DNA of 61,588 nt from Kalymmatonema hyalinum WJT4-NPBG1 (GCA_019359075.1 JAHHIB010000049.1:1-61588), one strand, 5' to 3'; numbered from the stretch's first letter, positions 7,306-15,568 are shown. Program-made: numbers and translations. The notes: generated by a model not told the origin, from the sequence alone.

Positions 7306-9009
7306 CTATTGTCGTAGAGAGAAAACTCGATTGTAACTATTTTTGATAGCAGCCCATTTACTAGCAATAGGCATTCGCCAACCAGTCCCAAAAGCGCGAT
7401 CTGTAATTTTCAATCCCGGGGGTGCTTGTCGCCGTTTAAATTCTGCACGCGCCACTAAATTAATGATTCTGTCTACAGTCGCTGGGTCATGACCTGCTGC
7501 GACAATTTCTGCTGTAGACTCATGGTTGTGAATCAAGCGTTGCAAGATGTCGTCCAAAATATCGTAAGCTGGTAGCGAATCTTGGTCAACTTGACCAGGT
7601 TTAAGTTCGGCGCTGGGTGGTTTGCTGAGGACATTTTGTGGAATAATTTCACTATTGCGATTTAACCATTGGCAAATCGAATAAACACGGGTTTTAGGCA
7701 CATCAGCAATCACTGCTAACCCTCCATTCATATCACCGTAAAGCGTGCAGTAACCAACTGCCATTTCTGACTTATTGCCAGTCGATAGGAGGAGATGACC
7801 GAATTTATTGGATATTGCCATCAATAAATTACCCCTAATTCGGGATTGAAGATTTTCCTCTGCTAGTCCAAACTCTGTTCCAGCAAACAGTTCGACTAAC
7901 GTCTTGTCATACCCTTGCATTAACTCCCCTATTGGGATGGTGTGGGTTTTAATCCCAAGATTTTCTGCTAATGCTAAAGCATCACTGATAGAATGCTCAG
8001 AACTGTAAGGGGAAGGCATGAGAACACCGAGGACATTTTCTTTACCCAGTGCAGCGCTAGCGATCGCCGCCACCAATGAAGAATCTACTCCGCCACTTAA
8101 CCCCAACACCACTTTAGAAAAGCCACACTTGCGGACATAATCTCGCAATCCTAAAACCAAAGCCTGCCAAATTTCCTCATCGTCAGAATTATATTCTGAT
8201 GAGATGGAACCTAACTGCAAATCTCGTTGCACCTCATCAAATTCTACGACGACCAAATCTTGTTCAAAACCATAGGCACGGCACACAATTTCACCTTGAC
8301 GATTCAAGGCAAAACTTCTGCCATCAAAAATTAAATCATCATTGCCCCCGACTTGATTGGCATAGATAATCGGTTGCTGAAAACGCACTGCACTGTATTT
8401 CAGCATTGCTTCTCGAAACTTCTGCTTGCCAAAAGTGTAAGGAGAGGCAGACAAATTCACAATAAAATCTACACCCAAAATTGCTAAGTCAGCAATTGGA
8501 TTCGTGATATAACTTCTCTTGCCCCAAAAGTCTTCATCATTCCACAAATCTTCGCAAATTGTCACACCAATCGGAACATCATCTAATGTGAAATAATTCG
8601 CTTCTGAACCAGCTTCAAAATAGCGATGTTCATCAAACACATCATAAGTTGGCAAAAGGCGCTTGTGAAAAACTTGCTGCGCCCTACCTTTTTCTAATAA
8701 AGCAATGCTATTAAATAAAGTTTTTCCGCCATGAGTGTGCGCTGTTAAATTCTCTTCAACGGTTCCTACCAACACAGCAAGTTCTGGAGGCAAATCTCTT
8801 GCTAATTGTTGCAAGGCAATGTCCATTGCCTGTAAAAAACTCGGATTTAGTAACAAATCACGCGGTGGATAGCCACATAAAGAAAGTTCTGGCGTTAGCA
8901 ACAAACGCGCACCTTCTGATACTGCCTTTTGTGCCGCCTCCAGAATTTGTCGTGCATTTCCAGGCAAATCACCAATTGTAGGATTAATTTGAGCGATCGC
9001 AATTTTCAT
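7306..9009 (-). CDS. nadE: NAD+ synthase, glutamine-hydrolysing
   Basis: Makes NAD from nicotinate adenine dinucleotide, using glutamine as ammonia donor. The 567 residues have two domains. The first is an N-terminal nitrilase-type glutaminase (about 1-265) with the Glu of LLTPELSLCGYPP, the Lys of FHKRLLPTYDVF and the Cys of GVTICEDLWND. The second is a C-terminal synthetase with the ATP-pyrophosphatase loop LGLSGGVDSSLVAA. All three glutaminase residues and the loop are present. It is part of a minus-strand NAD group (pncB, nadD-like, NrtR-like), separated from the regulator by a frameshifted chorismate mutase gene. The HIP1-containing start region agrees with family N-termini (MKIAIAQINPTIGDL). 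Confidence 0.95.
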   Translation of the reverse strand: MKIAIAQINPTIGDLPGNARQILEAAQKAVSEGARLLLTPELSLCGYPPRDLLLNPSFLQAMDIALQQLARDLPPELAVLVGTVEENLTAHTHGGKTLFNSIALLEKGRAQQVFHKRLLPTYDVFDEHRYFEAGSEANYFTLDDVPIGVTICEDLWNDEDFWGKRSYITNPIADLAILGVDFIVNLSASPYTFGKQKFREAMLKYSAVRFQQPIIYANQVGGNDDLIFDGRSFALNRQGEIVCRAYGFEQDLVVVEFDEVQRDLQLGSISSEYNSDDEEIWQALVLGLRDYVRKCGFSKVVLGLSGGVDSSLVAAIASAALGKENVLGVLMPSPYSSEHSISDALALAENLGIKTHTIPIGELMQGYDKTLVELFAGTEFGLAEENLQSRIRGNLLMAISNKFGHLLLSTGNKSEMAVGYCTLYGDMNGGLAVIADVPKTRVYSICQWLNRNSEIIPQNVLSKPPSAELKPGQVDQDSLPAYDILDDILQRLIHNHESTAEIVAAGHDPATVDRIINLVARAEFKRRQAPPGLKITDRAFGTGWRMPIASKWAAIKNSYNRVFSLRQ

Positions 9010-9194
9010 TTTTGATTTTGGATTAAAGGTTAGATTTTTGGCAAAGATTGGAAATTATTATGTTAAACCATAGATGAACACCAATGGACACAGATAATTA
9101 AAATCATCATTCGCTACATTTCTTTTATTTTATAAAAATGCAATTCATCAATTCTTACAGGTAATAGATAAATCAATCAGGCACAGATAGATAA

Positions 9195-9490
9195 TTAAGT
9201 TCTTTCTTGCCAATGTTTCATTTCTTCATCAATAAAATAATTTACCAAATCTCGATAAAGCTTTTCAATTACGTCTGGATTTAACCTTGCGTCTTCAGCC
9301 CATACCCGTCTTTGCTGTAACATAGAATGAAATCTGTCTGGTGCTTTTACACTTGTTTCACTTGTTTTAAACTTCGCTGCTGCTTTCACGTATGCAAATC
9401 TTCTCCCAAAGCGGCGATGATTTCTTTGTCAATTGCATCAATTTCTCCACGAATCTCTTCGATATTAGAACATTCGTCTGGTTTTTTCAT
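9195..9490 (-). pseudogene. Frameshifted PchB/AroQ-type chorismate mutase or isochorismate-pyruvate lyase
   Basis: Reading from the ATG at 9490 gives MKKPDECSNIEEIRGEIDAI and on to about residue 29 (AALG). Then one missing base shifts the frame and translation stops 5 codons later. Restoring one G in the GGG run near 9404-9406 joins it to RRFAYVKAAAKFK... through to 9195, giving a 98-residue protein of normal PchB length. Restored positions R14, R31 and K42 match the active-site arginines and lysine known for PchB. Position 90 is Glu where Pseudomonas PchB has Gln, so chorismate mutase is as likely as lyase. It lies between the NrtR-like gene (24 bases away) and nadE. Either a real pseudogene or a sequencing error in a homopolymer. 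Confidence 0.8.
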
Positions 9491-9513
9491 ATTTTATCTT
9501 TGCATATTTCCCG

Positions 9514-10260
9514 TTAAATAAAAACTAAAGGTTTATCCTTAAACGGAGCAAAAGCTTCCGCATCAAAACGATATAAACTTGCTGGACGACCAGCACCACG
9601 CGACACTTTTACTCCTGTATCGCATAAAAAACCTAACTTGAGGAGACGCGCTCGAAAATTAGAGTAATCGGAAAAATTTTCTCCTAAGACTGTCGTATAT
9701 AACTGATATAAATCATTCAAAGTAAACATTTCTGGCAAAACTTCAAATGCCACAGGGCTATACTCCAACTTATTTCGCAAACGCCTGTGTCCATATGCCA
9801 AAATTTTCTTATGGTCAAAAGCTAATTGCGGCACTTCTTTCACTGGATACCAAGCTATTCCAGTAACTCCATCAGCAATCAATTCTGCTTCCTCAAATCG
9901 TACGAGGGCAAAGTAACTCACTGATAGATAACGCACAGCATAACTATCGGTTGCTTCTCGTGGATCTCGCTCAGGTCCTCCAAAAGTATACAACTGCTCC
10001 AAATAAAGGTTTTTTACCCTGATTTTTTCAGCCATAATGCGATAAGCAGCATCTTCTAAAGACTCACCTTGACGCACCAAAGTACCAGGAAGACTCCAAT
10101 GATTTAAAAATGGCTCCTGCTGCCTCATAACTAATAAAACTAGCAGTCGATTTTGTGCAGTATCTACAGAGAAAATTACGTTATCAACACCAACTTTGAA
10201 ACCTGCTAAAGGTGGTTGTTTTAACTGGTCTGCAATCTTTCTTTGGTTGCGTCCTGGCAT
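9514..10260 (-). CDS. NrtR-like Nudix-related transcriptional regulator of NAD metabolism
   Basis: A 248-residue protein with an N-terminal Nudix domain (about 20-155) and a C-terminal winged-helix-like domain (about 160-245, ending RGAGRPASLYRFD). The Nudix box (about 59-81) is degenerate: the core that is normally REUXEE reads RIMAEK, losing two metal-binding glutamates. NrtR family regulators have this two-domain layout, use the Nudix domain to sense ADP-ribose-type ligands, and repress NAD genes. The surrounding pncB, nadD-like and nadE genes are exactly such targets, which supports NrtR over a catalytic Nudix enzyme. I could not recognise an operator. The start MPGRNQRKIADQL is the only plausible one. 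Confidence 0.8.
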   Translation of the reverse strand: MPGRNQRKIADQLKQPPLAGFKVGVDNVIFSVDTAQNRLLVLLVMRQQEPFLNHWSLPGTLVRQGESLEDAAYRIMAEKIRVKNLYLEQLYTFGGPERDPREATDSYAVRYLSVSYFALVRFEEAELIADGVTGIAWYPVKEVPQLAFDHKKILAYGHRRLRNKLEYSPVAFEVLPEMFTLNDLYQLYTTVLGENFSDYSNFRARLLKLGFLCDTGVKVSRGAGRPASLYRFDAEAFAPFKDKPLVFI

Positions 10261-10350
10261 GGAAACTAATTGTTCAAAGCCTTGCTTTTCCTTTGAGCTA
10301 GAGGGAGTTTAGGGGTGGTGGAATTCTATGGTAGCGGAGGCGCTCATAGT

Positions 10351-10941
10351 TCAACAAGTGAAATTTTCGGACAAACATTTGTACAAATGCTCTTTATGAA
10401 TATAGTCAACGACAAGAGGTGTTAGGGCTTCCTTGTCGCCATTTTCACGATAAGCTGTCGAGGAAACATCTGGACCAATAAAATTGGCAACTGTGACTTC
10501 TCCCCCAAGATTTTGCACAAAGAGCAAGCTAGATTCATCTATTGCATATCCCGGACGCTGTACGACTAAAAGTTGTACTTGCTGCAACAAATCTTCAATA
10601 CGATACCAATGAGGTAGCTGAGCTAGTAAATCTGAACCTATCACTAATGTAAACTCTGCGTCTCCCCAACGCTGTTTTGCTTTCTCCAACGTTTCCAGCG
10701 TTCTCAAGCTACTCAATTCCTGTTCCAAACCAATATTGTGTTTTGACGAATTGATGTCCGCAATCAGCAAGTGCAACATCGCCACCCGATGTTCCAAAGG
10801 TGTTTGATGCGACTTAAATGGATTATTCGCCGCCCAAACTGCCACATGAGCAAAATGCTCTGACAGCCAGCGGATAATCGCTTGATGCCCAGCTGTTGGT
10901 GGATCGGCACTTGTACCAAATAAAGCAACTTTCATAGTCAT
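10351..10941 (-). CDS. nadD: Nicotinate(nicotinamide)-nucleotide adenylyltransferase
   Basis: Transfers AMP from ATP to nicotinate mononucleotide to give deamido-NAD, the step between PncB and NadE. The 196 residues carry the nucleotidyltransferase signature GTSADPPTAGH (about 9-19), where the family GxFDPxHxGH has Thr instead of the first His but keeps the second. VIGSDLLAQLPHWYR and the C-terminal SSTAYR segment (family SSTxIR) are also present. A second ATG two codons downstream is an equally good start. It lies between pncB and the NrtR-like regulator in the same orientation. A palindromic repeat occupies the 50-base gap to pncB. The gene symbol rests on family and context. Confidence 0.85.
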   Translation of the reverse strand: MTMKVALFGTSADPPTAGHQAIIRWLSEHFAHVAVWAANNPFKSHQTPLEHRVAMLHLLIADINSSKHNIGLEQELSSLRTLETLEKAKQRWGDAEFTLVIGSDLLAQLPHWYRIEDLLQQVQLLVVQRPGYAIDESSLLFVQNLGGEVTVANFIGPDVSSTAYRENGDKEALTPLVVDYIHKEHLYKCLSENFTC

Positions 10942-10966
10942 TAGTTAATAGTCATTAGTTAATAGT

Positions 10967-10996
10967 TGTAGAGACGTGCTATGGCACGTCTCTACA
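10967..10996. repeat. Perfect 13-bp palindromic repeat overlapping the pncB stop codon
   Basis: TGTAGAGACGTGC (10967-10979) and GCACGTCTCTACA (10984-10996) pair perfectly around TATG. On the minus strand the repeat supplies the pncB stop codon (TAG, 10992-10994). The same core ends the 199-bp repeat at 47917-48115, and a diverged version lies at 30128-30161. Confidence 0.75.
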
Positions 10997-12452
10997 TGAG
11001 ATTTTCTGCAGTTGGTGCGGTTCGTTTTTGAGTGTCCTGTGTCAACTTCCTCAACTCGGTGGAAATATCCACTTGCACAGACACAGGATTATCCAAACGG
11101 CGCGTCTCATCCGGCAAACTAGCAACCGAGGTAGCAGTTCTTTGTCGAATTTCCGCCAACGTCTCTACGGGTTGCACTCGTTTGCCTTCCTTAAGAAACA
11201 ACTGCAACAAAGGCAGTTCCGAAGATTGAAGAAATTTTCCATTCTTATCTGTTGTTTCTTCTGTTTGCTCTTGTGCAGCCAAGTCCAAAGAGTCTGCTTT
11301 CACTTTCCCTCCCTCAAACAAGCGAAAAATCTGCTTGCGTCCTGGGTAAGTTGCCTTACCACTTGAGTGTTTCATCACGGGGATGCCATCAATTTCCACC
11401 AGTTTGTAGACTCCATTGATAGCCGAACCTGTCACCAGTCGGGTTCCGAGTCCATAACCATCAATCTGGGCACCAGCAGCGACCAGTCGCGCGATTTCCC
11501 ACTCATCCAAGTCGCCGCTTGCAACAATTGATACATCTGGAAGAAGCGATCGCACTTGTTTTGACAATGAAACTAAATCACCAGAGTCCAACCGAACCCC
11601 TGATAATTTCATTTCTCCTGAATTGACCTTCGCCGCCAATCGCTGAGCAGCAGCGATAGTATCGTAAGTATCAATTAACAAAGGCGCGCCAGGAAAATAC
11701 TGTTGAAAAACTGTGAACGCTTGGTCTTCGCTACCTTCCATTGCTGATAGTGCCATCACAAAAGCGTGAGCCATCGTACCACTAGGTTTTTCTCCCAGTT
11801 GTAGCGCAGCTAACACGTTTGATGTCGCATCTAAACCACCAGCCAACGCTGCACGCGCCGCCCACAAAGACGCTTGAGGGCTGAATGCCCTTCTTGTCCC
11901 AAATTCCAGCAGCGTTGCTCCAACAGACGCTACATCGCGTAATCTTGCTGCGCGTGTGGCAATCAAACTCTGGTAATTTAAGGTATTTAACAGGTAAGTT
12001 TCTACCAGTTGCGCTTGCCAAAGCGGTGCTTCCACTCGCAACAGAGGTTCATTCGCAAACACCGCTGTTCCCTCGGGTAGTGCCCAAACATCCCCAGTAA
12101 AACGTCCTTCAGCCAGCAGTGACCAAAAACTCTCCGGGGCATTGGCAAAAATTCCTGTCGCCTGCAAAGCCTCTATCCCATCCGGACTAAAGCGGAATTT
12201 TTCCAAATATTCCAAGGCTTGCGCCAGCCCCATAGCAATCAAATAGCCAAAATTGTCTGGCAAACGTCTGACAAACAACTCAAAGCTTGCTCGTCGTTGT
12301 TCTAAACCTTCACCTGTATAACAAGCTGTCATTGTCAACTGGTAAAGATCTGTCAGCAGGCTATAATCAACAGCAGAAACTGTCAGTTCTGGATTGTTCT
12401 GCTGTTGCTGGTTGTTTGTATATCCATAGTTCAAGTTTGGGAAACTTGTCAT
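10992..12452 (-). CDS. pncB: Nicotinate phosphoribosyltransferase
   Basis: Salvages nicotinic acid to nicotinate mononucleotide with PRPP. The 486 residues show the family landmarks: LLTDLYQLTM near the N-terminus, FELFVRRLP, LLEFGTRRAFSPQA, TMAHAFVMA (His that is phosphorylated in the family), DTYDT, GVRLDSGDLV and GYGLGTRLVTG. The first gene of the minus-strand NAD group. The first 25 residues (rich in N and Q) are poorly conserved, and no ribosome-binding site is visible before the ATG. An IS200/IS605-type remnant begins only about 20 bases upstream, so its native promoter may have been displaced. The stop codon lies inside a dispersed palindromic repeat. Confidence 0.93.
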   Translation of the reverse strand: MTSFPNLNYGYTNNQQQQNNPELTVSAVDYSLLTDLYQLTMTACYTGEGLEQRRASFELFVRRLPDNFGYLIAMGLAQALEYLEKFRFSPDGIEALQATGIFANAPESFWSLLAEGRFTGDVWALPEGTAVFANEPLLRVEAPLWQAQLVETYLLNTLNYQSLIATRAARLRDVASVGATLLEFGTRRAFSPQASLWAARAALAGGLDATSNVLAALQLGEKPSGTMAHAFVMALSAMEGSEDQAFTVFQQYFPGAPLLIDTYDTIAAAQRLAAKVNSGEMKLSGVRLDSGDLVSLSKQVRSLLPDVSIVASGDLDEWEIARLVAAGAQIDGYGLGTRLVTGSAINGVYKLVEIDGIPVMKHSSGKATYPGRKQIFRLFEGGKVKADSLDLAAQEQTEETTDKNGKFLQSSELPLLQLFLKEGKRVQPVETLAEIRQRTATSVASLPDETRRLDNPVSVQVDISTELRKLTQDTQKRTAPTAENLM

Positions 12453-12459
12453 CGAAAAT

Positions 12460-12990
12460 TTGGGTAGAAACCCCGTCCTTGTAGGACGGCTTTACATTTT
12501 TGAACCATTACCGCCTTGGGACTACTCAATACCGTGTAATGAGTGCGTTGTACTTTCGTTCGGGCAATTACGAACTGATATTTTTCACCCCTTCGGGTGA
12601 GTCCTCCGGACACGCTACGCGAACGCCAGTTCCCTACGGCGGGAAACCCGCCTTCAGGACTGGACTCACCTGTACGCATAACGGTTTTGCTCCGTGGAGC
12701 CTTCCCAAAAGGGAGTAAAGTTAGCTTCTCCCAAGGGGAGACGCTTCGCGAACGACAATGTTATTGGTCGGTACTTTCCATTCATACACTAGCTTAACCC
12801 TCTAAACTTGTTTAATCTTTTGATTCTAGAGCTTGGAACTAGCTATGCCTAACGGCACGCTGCGCGAACGCATCCCAAGGTAGGAACTTAAACACTTACC
12901 AATAACGTAGTACTCAAGGTACTTAGTCTGGTCAACTAATCCTAAGATTTGAGGCTAGAAGCCCCTCGCCTTTAGGCAGGGGTGTTGACG
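12460..12990. mobile_element. Decayed IS200/IS605-type element or non-autonomous derivative
   Basis: Two end-like hairpins face each other with no transposase between them: CCGTCC-TTGTA-GGACGG at 12473-12489, and CCCCT(C)GCC-TTTA-GGC-AGGGG at 12962-12982 followed by GTGTTGAC. Both resemble ends of cyanobacterial IS200/IS605 elements; the second ends in TTGAC like the intact TnpB element at about 4136-4140. The interior holds a dispersed repeat (12588-12660) and no coding sequence I can support. The assignment as one element is inference. Confidence 0.5.
12588..12660 (+). repeat. Dispersed repeat with GGCGGG-AAA-CCCGCC palindrome, copy 1
   Basis: Contains CCCCTTCGGGTGAG, then CACGCTACGCGAACGCCAG, then TTCCCTACGGCGGGAAACCC. 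The small palindrome is at 12638-12652. Near-identical blocks occur inverted at 26030-26100 and 47997-48078, and partially at 23519-23550. Related GACGCTTCGCGAACG words lie at 12739-12755 and 12856-12872. Confidence 0.75.
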
Positions 12991-13015
12991 GCATAGCGCC
13001 CTTGGAAGAATACTT

Positions 13016-13040
13016 CTTTATGGTAAATTTTACCATAAAG
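13016..13040. repeat. 25-bp perfect palindrome
   Basis: CTTTATGGTAAA and TTTACCATAAAG pair perfectly around one central T. It lies in a non-coding stretch. It could be an operator or a hairpin repeat; nothing nearby decides. Confidence 0.5.
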
Positions 13041-13064
13041 TAATGTTAATTTGAAACAGGCTCA

Positions 13065-13095
13065 GATTCTCGACTTCTTTAAAAAGTCGGGAATC
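13065..13095. repeat. Extragenic hairpin repeat
   Basis: GATTCTCGACTT and AAGTCGGGAATC pair at 11 of 12 positions around a short A/T loop. A GATTCCCGACTT-type palindrome is a common extragenic repeat in filamentous cyanobacteria. Confidence 0.5.
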
Positions 13096-13396
13096 TTGTT
13101 GTTCAGGAATGATTTAGTAGAATTGCTATATAGCAAAGAGTTTAGTGAAATGTGAAAGTATACCAAATGGAGGATGAATAGTCACATTCCAGATTATTTA
13201 CGCTTCAAACCCTTATCCTTGAGCCTTAATTTGGCTGTTTTCTTAGCTAAAGAATTGCAACTATCTATCAATGAATATTGCAGAGAATGTAGATATATTG
13301 CCTATTAGTGCCAACAGAGAATGTCAGGGACTAGAGTAGATATGTCAGGAGAGATATCGCAATGAAAGCGATTACAAAAAACGGGGGTCTTATATT

Positions 13397-13549
13397 ATGG
13401 CTTTCTCCAGGATGCTTGCTAGGGTGATGCAATATATTTCTGAAGCTGCAATGCGTATTTTTGGACCTAATGACGATGCATATCCAAATATCGGTGTACA
13501 ACCGTTTACAGGAGAACCTTATAACGAAAGGGCAGCCGACACTTGGTAA
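13397..13549 (+). CDS. Small conserved-looking protein, 50 residues
   Basis: Reading from ATG 13397 gives a 50-residue protein beginning MAFSRMLARVMQYISEAAMR and ending in PYNERAADTW. An amphipathic helix (residues 1-22) is followed by a Pro/Gly/Asp-rich segment (IFGPNDDAYPNIGVQPFTGEPY). The composition looks coding, and I have the impression of similar short proteins in other cyanobacteria, though I cannot check this here. Support comes from a strong intrinsic terminator 31 bases after the stop. The ribosome-binding site is weak (GGGGTC). Function unknown. It stands alone in a 1.2-kb stretch otherwise full of repeats. Confidence 0.6.
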   Translation: MAFSRMLARVMQYISEAAMRIFGPNDDAYPNIGVQPFTGEPYNERAADTW

Positions 13550-13580
13550 ATGATTTTATAAAAAGAGCTAATAGAAATCA

Positions 13581-13621
13581 AAATAGGTGGAGAGGAAAAT
13601 CCGACATCCACCTATTTTTTT
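13581..13621 (+). terminator. Intrinsic terminator after the 50-residue gene
   Basis: AAATAGGTGGA (13581-13591) pairs perfectly with TCCACCTATTT (13607-13617) and is followed by a T-run. The stem is 11 bp with a 15-base loop, correctly placed for the plus-strand small gene. Confidence 0.75.
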
Positions 13622-13666
13622 AGTTATTAATTATTAGTTATTCTTTTTTGTCGTTGCGTCTCCTGG

Positions 13667-14290
13667 TTAACAGTGATCCCACTCGAATTCAGCGAGTAGT
13701 AGTAAGCAGATGACCATTAAACCGCCGGTAGTCAGAAATTGCCAACCACCGCTATAAGGCAAGATGAAAATTCCCAGTACATGAACTACGCCTGTGAATA
13801 TCAAGGTGCGCGATCGCACTGCTAACCCAGTACATAAGTAGCCGAGAGCACATAGTCCTAACCACAAAGGACAGAGATTCAATAATATTTCTCCCCATCC
13901 TAGAAAAATACCCAAATCAGTTAAGACGACCCCCAATAACATCAGCAGTACCCAGCAATACAGTATCCAGATAACCTGTCTTCGCTTAACCCAATAGGTA
14001 CTCCAATAGACCATTGCTACAGTACCAATAAAAGAGAGGATTGACCACAAAGCCGCCTGCAAATCCCAACCTATAGGTAAAAACTGGGCAGTTGCAAACA
14101 TTGGTATGAGAAGCAAACCCCAAATTATGAAAGCCTGATCTATGCGGGTATAAAAATTTGAATAAAGCTTGATTTTGCCGATTTGCCAGTTAACTAGCCA
14201 AAGTCCTTCTTCTAACTCGTGAATATTTAGCGGTGCTTGTTTGCGACGCAGAGGTGGTACAGAATTATTAAAAAAATTCATTTTATTCAT
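13667..14290 (-). CDS. Polytopic membrane protein of unknown function
   Basis: A 207-residue protein with a soluble N-terminus (about 1-48, containing LNIHELEEGLWLVNWQIGKIKLYSNF) followed by about six hydrophobic segments between residues 50 and 200. Tryptophan-rich loops (WSTYWVKRRQVIWILYCWV) are typical of cyanobacterial inner-membrane proteins of unknown role. No transport or enzyme motif is visible and no function is claimed. It is convergent with the small gene upstream, and a terminator lies between them. The start ATG is the first of two (MNKM); either is possible. Confidence 0.65.
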   Translation of the reverse strand: MNKMNFFNNSVPPLRRKQAPLNIHELEEGLWLVNWQIGKIKLYSNFYTRIDQAFIIWGLLLIPMFATAQFLPIGWDLQAALWSILSFIGTVAMVYWSTYWVKRRQVIWILYCWVLLMLLGVVLTDLGIFLGWGEILLNLCPLWLGLCALGYLCTGLAVRSRTLIFTGVVHVLGIFILPYSGGWQFLTTGGLMVICLLLLAEFEWDHC

Positions 14291-14999
14291 TGCTGAATTT
14301 TAGGAGAATTGAACTTTTTAGGGCTTAAAATAGCCATATTTCTTTTTTATATTTATTTAGTAACCTCTAATCTGAATCTCTCTCTAGCTATGACTTTAGC
14401 TATGTTATATTCTGTCCTGCGTTAGAAGTTTGTTAGATTTTTTACATCTCAAAAAGTACAAACGCATTTACTTATGCGTCACTCCCTCAGATCAAGTCAT
14501 TTTTGATATTTTTGACAAAAATGCTTTGTTATAAAACGGCAACATTTCGTTAAAATTTTATTTTTGTTAGTGTCACTTACAGAATGTGAACAGCCGTTCA
14601 CAGTCTTTTGCCGTAAAGCTTCCGGGGCAATACATTTCGGTTAGTGATGTTTCCGCTCTATGAGATCCCCCAACCCCCTTAAAAAGGGGGCAGATAGTTC
14701 CCCCCTTTTTAAGGGGGGCTAGGGGGGATCAAGTACTATCCGAAAAGTATTGGGTTCCTGGGCTTTTGTTTTATTAAAATAAGATTTATAAATATTTATC
14801 AATATTTAATATTTTTAAAAGAGTGGAGTAGCGCTCACTAAGAACTCTCTTCACCCTGCTTGAAGTGGTAATGCATTTATATAGACTTTTCTTCAGCACA
14901 ATCAGCCTTTTCGTTTCACTGCGTAAATCCTTTTTCAGCCAAACCACACTACACATTCCCTACTTTTGCTAGGGAACGAGAAATGAGGAGCGTGAAACA
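14291..14999. other. Non-coding interval with one long palindromic repeat
   Basis: No coding sequence that I can support. It holds an A/T-rich stretch upstream of the membrane protein (14291-14600), a palindromic repeat at 14664-14730, and the leader of the gene at 15000. No tRNA-like cloverleaf noticed. Confidence 0.6.
14664..14730. repeat. 67-bp nested palindromic repeat
   Basis: Begins GATCCCCC and ends GGGGGGATC. Inside are CCCCCTTAAAAAGGGGG and CCCCCCTTTTTAAGGGGGG, so it can fold as one long or two short hairpins. This is a common extragenic element class in cyanobacteria. Confidence 0.7.
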
Positions 15000-15437
15000 A
15001 TGTTTTGGAAATTCATAGTTACTGCTTTAGTGTTACCCAGTTGCCTTGGCTTTGAGATTGCCGCAGCATCATTACAAAAAGGAGTTCAGACGCAGCCAAA
15101 GCCTGAGGAATTGGGAGCGCAAGTTGCTCAGATTGGTGATGATGCGTCAATTCAAACAGATTGGGAGGCAGATACTGAACAACTAAAACACCATAAATAC
15201 CGCCACCATCATAAGCCCCGTCGCCGATATTACCGCCGTCATACACCTTGCCCACAAGGCTACAGACAGCATTACCGTCGCGGCTCTTACCATCCGCAGT
15301 ATATTCATTACCGCAGAAGGCATGGCAATCACCACAGATATTACCGTCACGGGCAAAACCACCCCGACTACATTTATGAGCGCCATCTGTATCGCAACCC
15401 GTACAGATATCACCGTCACGGGCGCTACAACCATTAA
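15000..15437 (+). CDS. Secreted His/Arg/Tyr-rich protein
   Basis: A 145-residue protein with a signal peptide (MFWKFIVTALVLPSCLGFEIAAA), a short acidic stretch (about 38-60), and a C-terminal 85 residues made almost entirely of H, R, Y, P and G with recurring HHRYYRHG and YRYHRHGRY-like units. The His density suggests binding of Ni, Zn or Cu, or of heme or polyanions, in the periplasm or envelope; none is shown. GAGGAG lies 9 bases before the ATG as a good ribosome-binding site. It stands alone. Low complexity means relatives would be hard to find by similarity, so family membership is left open. Confidence 0.7.
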   Translation: MFWKFIVTALVLPSCLGFEIAAASLQKGVQTQPKPEELGAQVAQIGDDASIQTDWEADTEQLKHHKYRHHHKPRRRYYRRHTPCPQGYRQHYRRGSYHPQYIHYRRRHGNHHRYYRHGQNHPDYIYERHLYRNPYRYHRHGRYNH

Positions 15438-15568
15438 AACAGTGAACAGTGAACAGGTAAGGCTGCGGGCTGGTGTGGTTGTACTGACACCAACGCTTTC
15501 TGTGTTCTTGGTGTGGTGTTTCCCCCGGAGGATGAAACTGATAACTGATAACTGATAACTGGTAACTG

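Noticed and set aside
9514-10260. Catalytic Nudix ADP-ribose pyrophosphatase
   Set aside because: The Nudix box lacks two key glutamates and a winged-helix domain follows; regulator favoured, though weak activity is not excluded.
12449-12797. Short frames on both strands in the IS remnant
   Set aside because: They consist of translated palindromic repeats in several frames; no protein-like pattern.
15019-15434. Antisense frames over the His-rich gene
   Set aside because: Val/Ile-rich products are the reverse reading of His/Arg/Tyr codons; the plus-strand frame has the signal peptide and ribosome-binding site.
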